The position numbers and the translations under genes are program-made. From contig CP075497.1 of the NCBI GenBank assembly GCA_021613535.1, positions 9,114,001-9,178,000 of the forward strand: a DNA stretch of 64,000 bases. The letters are read 5' to 3'. Under the pieces are notes generated by a model. That model ran no database searches. It had not been told where the DNA came from and saw only the letters and a program-made list of their open reading frames with translations. Shown here one piece after another: positions 40,101 through 55,100 of the stretch; positions within the stretch are counted from its first letter, which is position 1, and every line of letters begins with the position of its first letter. The stretch comes from Adineta vaga. Taxonomy: Eukaryota > Rotifera.

Positions 40101-43100
40101 TAAGAATTTGATCAAAAAATAAATATCGAATATTTTTTATTTTGATAAATAGGAACAAGTTCAAAATACAAATTTATATTTTAATGAACATTTCAATTAC
40201 GGTGAAAGTGCACGAACATTACGATCATTTATTACAGATGTAACAACAGAATTGTGTAATTCCGAGAAAAAACCAATATCAATGATCGACGAAACCAAAG
40301 AATTTATTGAAGTAATATTCTTAAAGATTAGTTCTTAGACACGCTTCGTACTCAACATTAGTCATCGTGTGATTTTGATTGAATCTCTAAAAAAAGAAAT
40401 GAAAGACAACCTTCGAAGTGTTACAGATACTTCATTGGATTCTCTTTAACATAAGCATTAACCTTGAAATTTTTGTTTCTCTGAGAAATCCTTCAACGTT
40501 AGAAGGTTCTATTGTGATCAATGATTACAATTCATCTAATTTTAATAAAAACTTGATAATGATTAACTCACGTTTTTCTTTAGTCGAAAATTTATCAAGT
40601 TCAACGCTTAAAAGTTCGTTATGATGAATTACAATCTACACTTGTTCACATACAACAATGTACTGCATCTGACGGTCAGCAGAAACTTCTGGATGAAAAT
40701 CAATTTCTTTCCGATGCATTACATGCCTTAGAAAATCAGTTATCTACTATTCAATCGTCATGTAATGAAAAGCAACATGTTTGGATTGAATTTAAACTTC
40801 GATTTGACACGTCTTATGCATCATTCAATCATTCAATGGAACTTTATGAACAAGATAATCTTGAATTAGATCAATTAAAAGTATTCAAAGATTTGTTATT
40901 TTGATCGTTTTGAAAAATTTTATTTTGTAATTTAGGATATTCAAAATGAATTACTTCTTCTTCAAGATCATATCGATTATCTTCTACGTATAAAATCAAC
41001 TCGTTTTGGAAGTTCAACATCAACTGATAATTTATTCTTTTTGGATACAAATATTGAACATGATTTATCTCAATTGCAAATCAATTATCGTCAGAAATTC
41101 GATGAAATTACTCAACGAATCGAACAAATCAATGAAAATAATATGAAATCAGAACGATTGAAATTAATTCTAAAATCTATTGAAGATAATCTCGATATTC
41201 ATGAAAAGAATCTTCATCTGATTTCTTATCAACGTCAATTAGATGATCAATCTGTTTTCGAAAATCTTTCTCAACTATTTCAACAAATTGAACAAATTCA
41301 AGATGAACTCAAAGAATCGTCGAAAAAAATCGTACAATGTTCTCGAGATCATTCTATTGAAGAATTAAATTCCAAATTTCAAATATTACAATCGATTTCT
41401 AACGAAGAATACAATCATATCAATCGTTTAATCATTGAATATAAAACATTCAATCAACTTTCAACGAATTACACAGAATTAAAAGAACAAATCGATGAAT
41501 GTATTATTAATATTTCTCAATATGCTGATAATCGTTCACGATTGGTTTCTCCTGAACTTGAACATCGTTCACCCACTGATCAATTGATTCAATTGAATAT
41601 CTATCGAAGTCAAATTCAAGAACAATGTGATATTGTTGAACAACAACAAACATCAACATCGAAATTTATTGAAGAATCTATGGAACAATTACATAATGAT
41701 ATTATTACATTGAAAGAAGAGATTGATTCAATTCTTGAGAAAGAAACTGAAACCACATCAATTCAACTAAAAGTTGATCGATTAATTGAAACACTACAAA
41801 ATGAATTCAATCGTCAGCCCACATTTTCTTCTGTATTAACTGCCGAGACATTGGGAACTTTTGAAAATTTATCGAAAACTCATTTTCAAACTCTTCAACA
41901 TTTAGAAAGTGAACTTGAAACAACAATTGAACAATTTCCAGATAATGGAATTCTCCTTCAATATACTCAACAATTAAATCAATTTCATCAACAAATTCAA
42001 ACGATTACATCATCTAGTCAACAACAAATCGAGTATTTTCGTCAAGGTTTTTCCGAAGATATTATTTTACAAGGAAAACTTCATCAAATTATTGAAGATT
42101 TGGATAATTGTGAAAATCAATTAACAAATACAATCATGATGAAAGAAGATCAATTAGAAGCGAAATTACATGTAAGAGTTTGTTTGTAGTTTATTCTAAT
42201 TTCAAATCATAATTTTCTTTTAGGAAGCACAAACTATGTTGGAAAATATTGAATCGATATTTGATGATTTGAGTAATCAATGTCGAAAAGTTGAACAACA
42301 ATATTTTCTTCCATCACATCAAACTCAAATTAAAGATATTCAATTTCGTATGCAACGTGTTTTTCGACTTATTCAAGTGAAAATTTTATTCTCTATGTGC
42401 TTTTTTTCTCTAAAAATAATGTTTATTTTGATGGGTTTTTAGGAAACATCAGATTATCTAAATCGAGTTCAAATTAAAAAAGAAGAACGTAATGTTCTTC
42501 TTACTCAATTATCAAATTGGATTGAAATAAAACAAAATTCATTTTCAAATCTATTTCAATCAATGGATAAAAATGATTCTCTCGTTCTTGAAACAAAACT
42601 TACACAAATACAAGTAAATCTTTTTCCTTGAAAATTCAATGCAATGATGATCTTTTTTACATTTTAGAATGAATATGAAACAATGTGTGATGGTTATACT
42701 CTTTTGAAATCAATTGAAATAATCCAAAATGATTTACAAACAATCAGTACTGATGAAGAAAATGAAATGCTATCAAAACTTCGTGAAGGTTATTATGAAC
42801 AGCTAAGAACATGTGATTCAACTTATATTGAAACTATCAGTACTTTACGACGAATTCAAATGAATGTAAATAAATTTGATGATAATTGTCAAGAAATTGA
42901 ATATACAATTCGACAACAACGTCTTCTATTTGAACAATTAGTTGATAATAATTCAAATCTTTTACCAGATCATTTGAATCAACAAATACAAGTTTTAAAA
43001 ACATTACAAAGAGATATACAGACAAAAACAGATTCAATGATTGAAACATTGAAAGAGATGAAAAAAGAAACACAAATTAATGATATGAAAATCGAACAAT

Positions 43101-46100
43101 TAATAAATGATAGTGAACAATTAAAATCAGATGTTGCCGTGAGTTATCTTCGAAAGAATCCGACTTCAAGAATAATTCCTTTATTTTTCAGAAAGAAATC
43201 AATCAACGAGAATCTTTACATTCATTCTATACACAATTTATCGATGAAATGACACGAACACGAACGAATGCTCTTGCTCTCTCTCAACTACCTGATGTTT
43301 CGATCTCTGATGAAGATTATTCAGTAAATTTTTCGTTTAATTTCATCTGTTATTTTTTTACATTTATCGTTTTTCTATAGCAAATTAAACAATCGACAGA
43401 ATCAATCTTGAAATCATTTGACACAACATTATCGTTAGGTGATCATTTACTTCAAGATTATTCACAATATACACAAATCTGTCATTCAATTCGAACAACA
43501 CTTGAATTAAATGAAGAAAATCGTCAAACATTTGAAACTACAATGATTAAAATCGATGTAATTTTATCAATTCTTTCCTTAAACTTTATATTCTCTTTCT
43601 TTTTCTCAGACAATCTATTCGACTGCTGTAGAAATGCGACAAGAACAAGAAGAAACAATTGAAAATCTTCAACGACAAATAATCAATTTAGAAAACGTTG
43701 TCAGTCAAACAGCAGAAATAGATGATTTACAAACACTCGATCAAACCTATGAAGTAAATCAAAAGAAAAAATTTGATAATTTCCAACATTTTCTCTTTCA
43801 GGAATTAAATACTCATCTTGAAACTATTCGTCATCAACTTAATTCTATGGGATCACAATTCGATACTCGACATTTAACTACGTTAGAAAACATTCAAGGA
43901 CATTTACAAACAGTTTTCGATCAAGTAACCATCTCTCATTATCTTTTCAAATCTCTTAATGATTACCTTTTTATTCATAGAATCAACATCATCGAGATAT
44001 GATTCGTCCAGTTCTTCTTGAAAAACAAACTCAAAATGAACTACTTGAATCTTCCCTAACTTGGTTACTTAGTCAAATGAAACATTTAACATCGATTTCT
44101 ATCGAACCAATATCAATTCAATACGATCAAACATTAAATCGATTAAAAGATATGTCCAATGAAATTCAATCAAAATTATCTGAAATTCAACAAGTCAATT
44201 TGACAAGACAGAATGATTCTCAATTTGAACAAAATTATTTTCAATTAATAACACATTTTGAAAGTACTCAAGAAAATATTGCTCGTTTAATTAATGATCG
44301 TGAACAAATACAATTATCAACACAAACACTTGATGAAACGGTTTCGATTATTAATCAAAATGTTAAAGCTCTTCGAACAAATACTGAAAATTATCGATTA
44401 TCAAATGAAAATATCGAAGAATTTCAAGTAAAACATTCATAACGTTTTATTAGGACAATAATCTTATGTTTTAGAATCTAACGGAAACATTAAATCATGA
44501 AGAAATACAATTAAACTTATGTTTGGATGCTTTAAATGAACTTCAACCAAATTTAAATGATATCGATCAAAATGAATATACAAATCATATTCGGTAAATC
44601 AACTTTTCTTTTCTATGAGTTACTATTCTTGTTGTTGTTGTTTTTCAATTTAGTTCGGTAGAACATCAAATAGCTGATGTAAGACAACGTTTAAATGATA
44701 TTAAACAAATTTCAATGGAAAATCAAACAAAATATCAACATTTTGAAGAAAATCTTCAAGGATTTGGACTCAATATAGATACATTTAAACAAACATTAGA
44801 AACACGTTTGATGGATATAACAATCGATAATATACGAACTCTTGATGTAAGTTTCTTTCTTATTGTAAATATTTCAAACAAAGGATAAAATTGAATCGTA
44901 ATGATATTGAAATTGCTGATTCATTCAATGCCCGTAATTTTATGATGATGATGATCATATGATGAAAATCAAAACGCACAAAAATCTTATTGGCGTTTGT
45001 TTTTCATTCAATTTATCTATCAAAAATATCTAATAATCTGTGTGTTTGTTTAAAAGCTTCTTATATGCTAGCTTTCATCTTTCTTCGGGAATCCTTTGTT
45101 TCTTATTTTAGACGGTAATATAGTAAGTATGGTTTTTCTTCTCTCAACTAATCGTATGTAGAAATACTTAAACTTGCTTTTGATTATCATCACGCTTGTC
45201 TATTGCACATATACACACACACACACATATTATATATGGGCATAGAACATGAATAGGCGATAATAGTTCTATTTAAAAACAAACTATGAAAAAGATTTGT
45301 TTATTTTTGATTCTGTCAAAATTTGACACTTCCCATTTAGAATTTGAATCGAGAGATTCAAAATGAAGAAACAAATTTAATTGCTTTACGTGGAAAATAC
45401 AAAGTATTGGCACCAGATTTGAGTAGTCAACAACGTGAAGATGCAGAGAATATTATCAACAAAATTGAAGTAAAAATACATACGTTTTTCTAAAATGAAA
45501 AGTTCATTGATTGATATTTCTTTTTGTCTTCTTAGAATGAACTTGAACAATTACAACATCAACTTGAAACACGTAAAGAACGTTTAGATACATTGAAACA
45601 TCAACGACAAGAATTAGATCAAGCATGTCAACGTTTAAATTTTTGGTATGACGATAAACAACGTTTAGTAACATCAGATCAAATGATTCCATTAAAAACA
45701 TCTGAAGTTGAGCGAATACAAAAGAAATTTAATGTAATAAAAACCAAGATCATTTTCTTGTATTCAATCAAAACTTCTTTCCATCATTTAGGATGCATTA
45801 AATGAATTGAAATTTCAACGAATTACATTAGAAAATATTGTTAAATTAAGTGAAGAAGTTAAACAAGGTTATTTACATGATGGTCAAACTACTGTTGATC
45901 TTCAAATGGATGGTATGTTTTAATAAAGACTTTGATTTGAATAATAAAAATCACTTTTGAACATAGAATTACATCGTAAATTGAATACTTTGGAAGAATC
46001 TATTCATCAACGTATTCGACAATTGAATGGTGCTAATGAACAAAGACGAGACTTTGACAGAATGATGAATCAATTTAATGAATGGATTAAAAATACAGAA

Positions 46101-49100
46101 CAACAAGTTAAAGATCATCTTACAAATGATCTTCAACAAACAACGATAGTTCTCAAAGATAAACATAGAAATATACAAGTAAGAAAGATGTTTTCTTAAA
46201 CATTATCATAATCTTTAGACTTTGATATCGAAAATACGGAATTATCATATTTTCTTCATGATTTTAGTCGTTATTACAATCTGCAAAAGATCATACAAAT
46301 GAATTCGATGATTTATCACGTGTTTATAACATTGTTTCTTCGACATTGAATGAAACGGATCGAATCACATTAGATGAAAAGTTTACTATCTTAAAAGATA
46401 AATACAATCGTTTATTTGATAATCTAACTGAACGTGTCAATCTACTTGATGAAGCTAATCGTATGTATTCAACTTTTCAATTCTCTACTCTGATCTTTGA
46501 CTTTCATTAGATGAACGAACTGAATTTGATACTCGAATTGAACAAATTCAAAATCTTTACGGACAATTACAAAATGATTTTACACAACTAAAACAACAAT
46601 CCTTGTCAATAGAAAACAATCATCGCACTGATTTCATATCGAATGATCGACGTTTAGAACAATATAAACATTTATTAAAACGTCTTGATGATATGAACAA
46701 TCGTCTAAAGGAATTAACTCGTACACAGCGTTTATTAACTAGTAAAGGACATCGAATTGATTCTCGAGCAAGTGGTGAATTAAATACAAATCTACGAAAT
46801 CTTGAAGAACAAATTCATAATGAAATTGAACGTGCAGAAAAAGCTTTACAAACAGAAAATGATTTTCATCATGTAGAAAGTGAACTTGAAACGTATTTAC
46901 AAATATCTTCTGAACAACTCAAATCAAATCAACAACAACCAGATAAACATATCTCCTATCAGGTTTCATTTTCTCTCTTTCTCAATTGTTTTCATTTCGG
47001 ATAATTTTAGAATGTATTTGATCGTTTACAACAAGGAGAACATGAATTGAAAAAACTAAATCAATTAGCTGAACGTCTTAAAAATCAATTACCATATTTT
47101 CAATATGAACAATTTCAACATACCATTCACCAACATAAAGAACATCTTCAATTACTTCAGAAAACATGTCAACAAGCTCGTGATGAACATGAACACATGG
47201 TGAAAATACAAACGAAATTTAATGAAGAATTAATTGCTATTAATGATTGGTTCAAACGATTGATTCAGGAATTATCTCAACCAATCGATCTTAATTTATC
47301 AATAAATAATGTTAATGAAATGCAAACTTCCATATCAGTAAGTTTAAAATTAAGAGAATTGATTAAAGAAAAAACGATTGTTTATTTCAGCAACTTGATA
47401 CTTCAATTGAACAACGTTTAGAAAGACTTACTCATTCATTGCAAGATGGAGTTAATCTAATGAATTCGTCAGATAAAGAAATTCGTGGAAGGTTAAATAC
47501 TCTCGAAGAATTAAAACATCAAGTTAAAGTAAATAAGCACATATTTCTATTTCATCAATCATTCATTTCTAAATAGAATCATCTGAATAAACGTCGCGAT
47601 ATTCTAAACGAAACTCAACAACATATGTCTCAATATATTAAATTAACAACAGATGTTAAAACTGTTATTTGGTAAAAATTTCTTTTAGAACAAAAGTGTT
47701 TTTTTTCTAATTCTTCTATCTTTAGTGATGCGGATTTTAAATTAGCACCCTTCTTTGATGGATATGATCGTAATCGATTAGATGAACATGAACGAGAATT
47801 AAATGTATGTTTTTTTTTAAAGTTTTATTATTATCTCATAAATTTGTATATTTAGACACTTGAACAATTATGTAATGAACAAATGAATCGATTAGTTGAA
47901 GCTCACAAATTATTAGATATATTCCGATCACATTTACGAAATAATGCAAAAGATTTATGTGATAGTCAGTTGAGAAATTTTCATCAAACTGTTGAAGATC
48001 TAGGTAAGATAAAGATTACATGCAAGGATTGAAAAAAGATTTGATTCCTTTAGAAATCCGTATTCGTCAACGTCGTAAAGATCTAGAAGATATTCGTCAG
48101 AAATCAAATCGATTCAATTCAAGTATTGTTCATTTACAATCCAATGCTGATCTACTTTTACATATGATTGAAAAAGCACCAGATGTAAAACAAAACGAAC
48201 TTTATTGTTTCAATATTTTAAATGACTTTGTTTGGTTTTCTTTCAGAATGCAGGAACACTTGTTTCGGAAATTGATTCAACATTTTCAGCATTACAATAT
48301 CTTGGAAGAGATTTGAAAAAATCATTGGACGTTTCAAGTTCAACGGATATCGATCGAGAACTAAAAGATATGGCTAGTTCAGTTGAAAGTGTTCGAGATA
48401 GTCTTGATCGAGCAAAGAAATCTTATGAAGTATGCCAGTAAAATTGCACTACAAAATATAATCAATGATTTGTTTTTGTAGGAAAATGAAGCGATTCGTG
48501 AACGTATCGAAAAGATCTTGAATAATATAAAAACATTTATTAATAGAAAACGACAAGAATTAAATCAAGATGTTGATACTACATATGTTAGTATTGATCT
48601 AACGAGACGATCGTTAGAAATCAAGGTAATATCTATCTATAAATTTGATTGATTACCTGATTTATTTTCTTCATTTTTTTGTAGAATTTTATTAGAGATA
48701 TTGATATGGAAACAACTCATGTTTCTGAAGTAATTGAATTGATAACAACTTTAGTTGAAAGAAAATGTGATCAACAAATCATTCGTGTATTAGAAAAGAA
48801 ACATCAAGATACTTTACACGATCTTCAAAGGTAATTTAATAAAGACAAAACTTCGTTTTAGTCTATACTTTACTTGATTCTGTTGTACATTCAGTTTGAA
48901 AAATGAAACAACAAAAACAATTCAAAATCTTGACGTACAAATACAAGAAGAAGATAAACTTCGTCAACATGCACGTTCAATGTTATCAATTATTCAACGT
49001 ACGAAAGTTCAACTTATTGAATTGCGTCCAACAGTAAATAATGAAGCAAATCAAAAATTTCAAGTATATTTAATCTATTCTCTTATTTTTATCATTGAAT

Positions 49101-52100
49101 ATTTTTTATTAGGATATTTCGGATGATTTAACAACGAATTTTCAAATATTTGAACAAACATTAGATGATTATAGACATAATTATGGCAATATTTCTGATG
49201 ATTTAGATAAAATGATTACACGTGTATTTGAAGATATGACTGAAACAAGATCTCGTCTTGATGAAAAACAATCTGAATTCGAAGCTTATACTATAATTCG
49301 TAATGAATACGATAGTTTAACTGAAGATATTGTTAATATTATTCAAACAATTGAAACAAAAGTTAAACAAATACATCAAAATGATTTTCGACAAAATTTA
49401 AATTTACTAAAAGTAGAATTGAAATCTAAAACGAATGAATTATTCATGTGAAATTTTCTTTATTTATAGGATTTAACAAATCAAATGCAAATACATCGTT
49501 CATTGATTGATCGTTTACAATTACTTTCCTCGAATTTATCTTCACAAGTGACGGAAACGAATGAACGTGAACGTGTTCGACAACGTTTAAATGAAATTAC
49601 TCATCGATGGACAGAACTTGAACAAGATATTATCAATGAAGAAGAAACAATGGAAGAAATTAAAAATCTTTCAGAATTATTTCAAAATAATCATACAACT
49701 TGTGAAAGATGGTTAAAACAAACACAAGACTTAATTCAAGAATTGATTCATGCTCGAAATGTAGAAATACTTGATCAATTAATTCCCAAAGGAAAAAATG
49801 CGCTATTTGAATATCAGACATCTTTGGAACAAGTACAAAGATTAAGAAATCGATTGAATCGAGTAGTTCAAACAAATAAATCACCCGAAGCTACACAAAA
49901 GGTAATATTTGCTGATCATAAAATGATGATCACTCAATATTCTATTTTAGTTGAAATGAAGTCGATCGACTCTTAACTGATCTAACTCGAACTCGTGAAA
50001 ATCTTGAACAACGTCTTGATATCAGTCAAAAGATTTATCTACAATCAAATGAATTTAATAAACAATTTCTCTTCTATGGACAATGGTTTGAGAATATTCA
50101 ACGAACTTATCAAACACTATCTGAACAAACTCTAACAATCGACGAGAAATTACAACGTTATCATGATATTCAACTTGAATTAGATAAGCGAAAACAAATT
50201 CTAAGTACTCTAACACATGATTATCCACAAATTGTTCAACAAATTACTCCGCTTATTCAACAATTAATTGCAGATATTGAACGATTAAGAACAAATATAA
50301 CTCGAAAACAAGAAGTAAGTTTGTTTTCTTTGAGAAAATAAATACATTCTTTCTATTTATTCAAAGGAATATGTAAATCAAAATCAACAACAAAAAGAAT
50401 ATCGTGTTCGAATTGAATCTTTATTTGAATGGCTTAAAGATATACATCGATATGAACCATTAAGTGATAAACGTGACATAGATTCTCTTCAACGAGAACA
50501 TAAACGTTTAATGGATAATCGTCAACAGATCGATGTCAAATTACACGATACTGATACATTATTACGAAGCATCAATAAGTAAAAACTATACATTCTCATT
50601 CTCGTATTTGAATGTTTCTTTTTCTCTTCTAGTTCGAATTTACCAAGTGATTCATTACAAAGATTACGACAAGAAATTGAACATATTAAAGAACGCTTTA
50701 ATGAATCAATAACAGAACTTGAAACAAGATCATCATTTATAAAGAAAACAGTTAAAGTAAGATTATAGGATAGGAATCGCAACGCATGTATATCACGTAC
50801 ATATCTAGGATGTAGAGGAACAAGAACGTAAACATCGTAGTTATCAAGAATCATTGAATGATCTTAGTTCACTTGTACAGCATGATCATCAAGCACCTGG
50901 ACGAGTGAGTTTAGAAAAACGTTTTCTGAATTGAATAATCAAGAGAATGTTTTTCGATGAATTTAGTCAATTGAAGATGCATTGAAATCACTAGATGAAC
51001 AAATGTTAAAATTTGAAAATGAAAATGAAGAACGAGAACGACGTAAACGTCAACGTGAACGTGAATGGCATTTGTTTATGGATGAAATTAATTTATTGCA
51101 AGAGAAATTAAATACATTTAAACAACGTAAAACGAATGGAAAAGATTCAATTGAAGAACAACTTCATTTTATAAGAGTAAACATTCATGTTTTTTTTACA
51201 TAAAATCTTCATATGATTTTGTTTTCCATTAGAATCAAGTTCGAGAATTAGATCAATATCAAGAAGATTTAACTCAATTAAAACAGTATGGACAGAGTAT
51301 GTGTCTTGAAGATGGAAATTCTCTTCCAATACCATCAGAAATTCATCTTCTACAATCAATGATAACTTTTTTGAAAGATCAAGTTTGAAAATTTTAATCT
51401 GAGTTTTTTCAATTATTGAAACTTGTGTTTTCGTACTAGTTTGAACAGCGTCGTCAATCTTTACTACATGCTGAACATTGTCGAGATATATATCTTAACG
51501 AATGTAAATTATATGAAGAGACATATAATTCAACAATGGAATGTCTAAATCGTTCTGTTCAAATTGCAACTTCAAGTGAACACTATGCTCGTCAAGTATC
51601 CGAACATAAAACTCAAAATGGACGAATTGATGAAAAACGTCATCATATAAATCAATTATATGATCAATTAGATCAAAGTACACGTATACGTTATGCAAAA
51701 CAACATTATGATCTAGAAAAACGTTCTAATGATTTACAAGATAAAATTATCCAACAAATTATACGTTCAGAATATTTATTACGTATATGGAGAGATTATG
51801 AAATGAGATTGGAAAATATGAAACAACAAATCGATGAGATACAAAAACAATTAATATCAACACAACGTTTATGGCCTTACGAACAAATACAATCTGCTTT
51901 TCTTCTCTATAAAGTTCGAACTCTTTACTTTCAGTTGTATCAAACATATAATCCTTTCTTCTTCTTCTCTATTTAGGGTTTAAAACAACGTGTAATAATG
52001 ATTGAACCAGAATTATTACATTTAAATGATGAGATCGATACTCTTTGCAAAGAATTAAATGTCGTTTCATTACAAAATGATATTATTCATATCAAAGAAA

Positions 52101-55100
52101 ACTTTATTAAAATTTTGAACGATATTTTAGAAAAATTTGATAGGTAAAATTTTATTTTGTACCAATGAGTTTCATTGAAATCTTTTTATTTAGTCATAAA
52201 AGTGCCACAGTTATTGAAAATGATATAAAATGTAATTTAATTCATCTAGACGAAACATTAAATCAATGTTCAATTGATTCTCAAACAAAATTTGATGGAG
52301 ATACCATCGAAATGAAAGTTCAATTAGACAAAATGATGGTAAAAAGCATTCATATTCCTTTCTCTATTCTGATTATTCGATCTTTAGGACGTGGAAAAAC
52401 GTCTTGAGAACATGGCAGATATCTATTCATATACTATTACATTAGTTAAACGATTAAAAACTTATAATCTATATGATTTACAAGCATTGGAAGATACATT
52501 AGAAAATTTACATCAGAAATGGACAACAATTAAAGTAAGTTGAATAATAAAATTTCATCAAAAAAAAGTCAAAATTTGTGTTCATTTTTTTAGACGAATG
52601 TTTTACGAAATGAAAATATTCTTCATGAAAATATTATTAATAGTTTACCATCAAGACAAGCTTGTAAAGAAATTTCAATATTTATGGAAATGATTAAACG
52701 TTTGTTAGATGAAGATCATGGTATACCTGTTAATAATAAAGAAGCAGCACAAAAATTACTCAAACGTTATCGAGTAAATTTTTATTTATCTCAGTGGAAT
52801 TTTTCAAAAATATCGAATTGTTCTATTTAGGATATGCGTGTAGATGTACTTAATCATCAAAAGATTGTTGATTATCTTAATGAATCATTTCAGCAAGAAG
52901 CAAATATCGATTTAACAAGTATTGATTATATGGAAACAATCAAACAAATCAATATTGATTGGATAAGAATAAAATCATTGATTTCATCTCGTATTGATGT
53001 AAGATTTAGAATATTGAACTCTTTTTATCTTATATGGTTTAATTACTCTAATAGACTTTGGAACAATTAAATGATCAATTTCATGAATTTGATCAAACAG
53101 TTCGTACATTATCAGATTGGCTACAAGAACAAACATCTGATCTTGAATTCATGCGTTCAAGAAACATGGAAGCGGGTGCTAAAGATAATCTAAGAAAATG
53201 CAATGTAAAATTTCTTTTAATCTTTTCGAAAATTTCCATAGAAAATCTTTTAAGGAACTGGAATATCAATTAACATCTAAACAACAAATATTAACATCAT
53301 TGAAATCTTATACACATCGAATGTCATCTTCAACAACAACATTTCATATATCTGATCAAGATGGTACAATACAAAATTTACGTCATATGCTCGATCATTT
53401 ATCACCTTCGATTGAACAATTAAAACTCAAATCAAAAACTCTTGTATCGGAATGGCACGATTATAATCGTGTTTTACTTCAAATCGAAAAGATTTTATGT
53501 GAAGCTGAAGCTGAAATTGATCGTGTAGAAACAAGTGCAGTCAATGTGGAAACGTATGAAATGTGTACTAGAAAAGCTCAAGTATGTTCTTTAGAAGAAA
53601 AGAGGAAATTTTTATCGAAATATATTTTGTTTTAGGAACATTTGAAAATCATGGAAATGCATCGACATGAATTGGATCAAATTATTTCACAAAGTCGTCA
53701 GTTATCTGATCAATGTGATGATCAAACATCTTTGAAAATAAACGAAATAACCCAACGTATTCAACAGCAATGGACAATAGTTGAACAACGTTTACAAGAA
53801 ATAATCAAACCATCTCGAGATATTGTCGATAATTGGAGACAATTTAATAGTTCATATGTTAATCTACTTGATCGATTGAGTGAATTAGAAGATAGATGGT
53901 ATACAATTCAACGTGAAAAATTCACATCAGATATACCATCACTTGTAGAAAAAGTCACAGTAAGTTTCTCGGAAATTTTTCAATGTTTTCCGTAAGTTGA
54001 TCGATTATTAGGATTTTCAACAACGTTTACAACAACTTGATGTAGAAATCACGAAATTAAATCAACGTTCTCAAAACTTAGCAACACATTTACCTCCCAT
54101 TCCAGCGAAAAAGATCGATACACAATATTCTGTAATAAAAAATCAATATTCCGAATTATGTTCATTTCAAGATAAACTTATCTTGGATTGTAATGAATTA
54201 AAACAACGTGAAAAAGTTTATCTTGAACATATCAATGAATTAACACAAGTTATAAATCAAACTCAAACAATTCTAAATTCACAAGACATGACCGATGAAA
54301 ATGAAATGAAAAATTTAAAACAACTTCATGAATTGTATAATTTACTTCAATCAAAACGTGATTTAATTGAACGATTGAATTCCAATGAATTTATTCCTTA
54401 TTTCAAACGAGCAAAACATTTCCATGAAGTTATCATCGAATATTCACGTTCAATGGATTCAATTCAAAATCGTATTAAACAATTAGAAAGTAATCAATAT
54501 AATAAACTTAATTTTGATAAACGTTGTCAAAAATGGAATGAATATATTCAAGCTATGGAACAGAATCTCTCTGTTATCGAACAGAATTTACATACAAATT
54601 ATCAAGGTTTAATTGAAATTGATATGAATCTATCGAATAAAATCAATGATTTTAATCAAAGACAACAAGAATTACTTCAATTGATCAATGAAGGAAAAAA
54701 ACTGATTGAACAAAATTTAATTGTTGATCATCATACATTTACTAAACTCGAACAACGTTGGCAAATAATAACCAAAACAGCATTAACTAAACAACAAGAT
54801 GTAAAAAATCTGATTAAATTATGGATATCTTATCAGAATCATTTGGATAATTATTATCGTTTATTAAAAGCTAAATATGAACGTGAACAAGAACATTTAC
54901 AAACACCAACTACTCATTTTATTGAACAGATTAAACAAGGAACATATTCAAGTGAAATTCCAAATGATGAATTAAAAGATTTATTGAACAAAATCTATGA
55001 AATCAATCGAAAACTTCTTAGTCATTCAGATGCTAAAACACAATTTGTTTTAGAAAAAGAATGGAATGATTTACAAAAATCTGCCGATGAAATAGCAATT

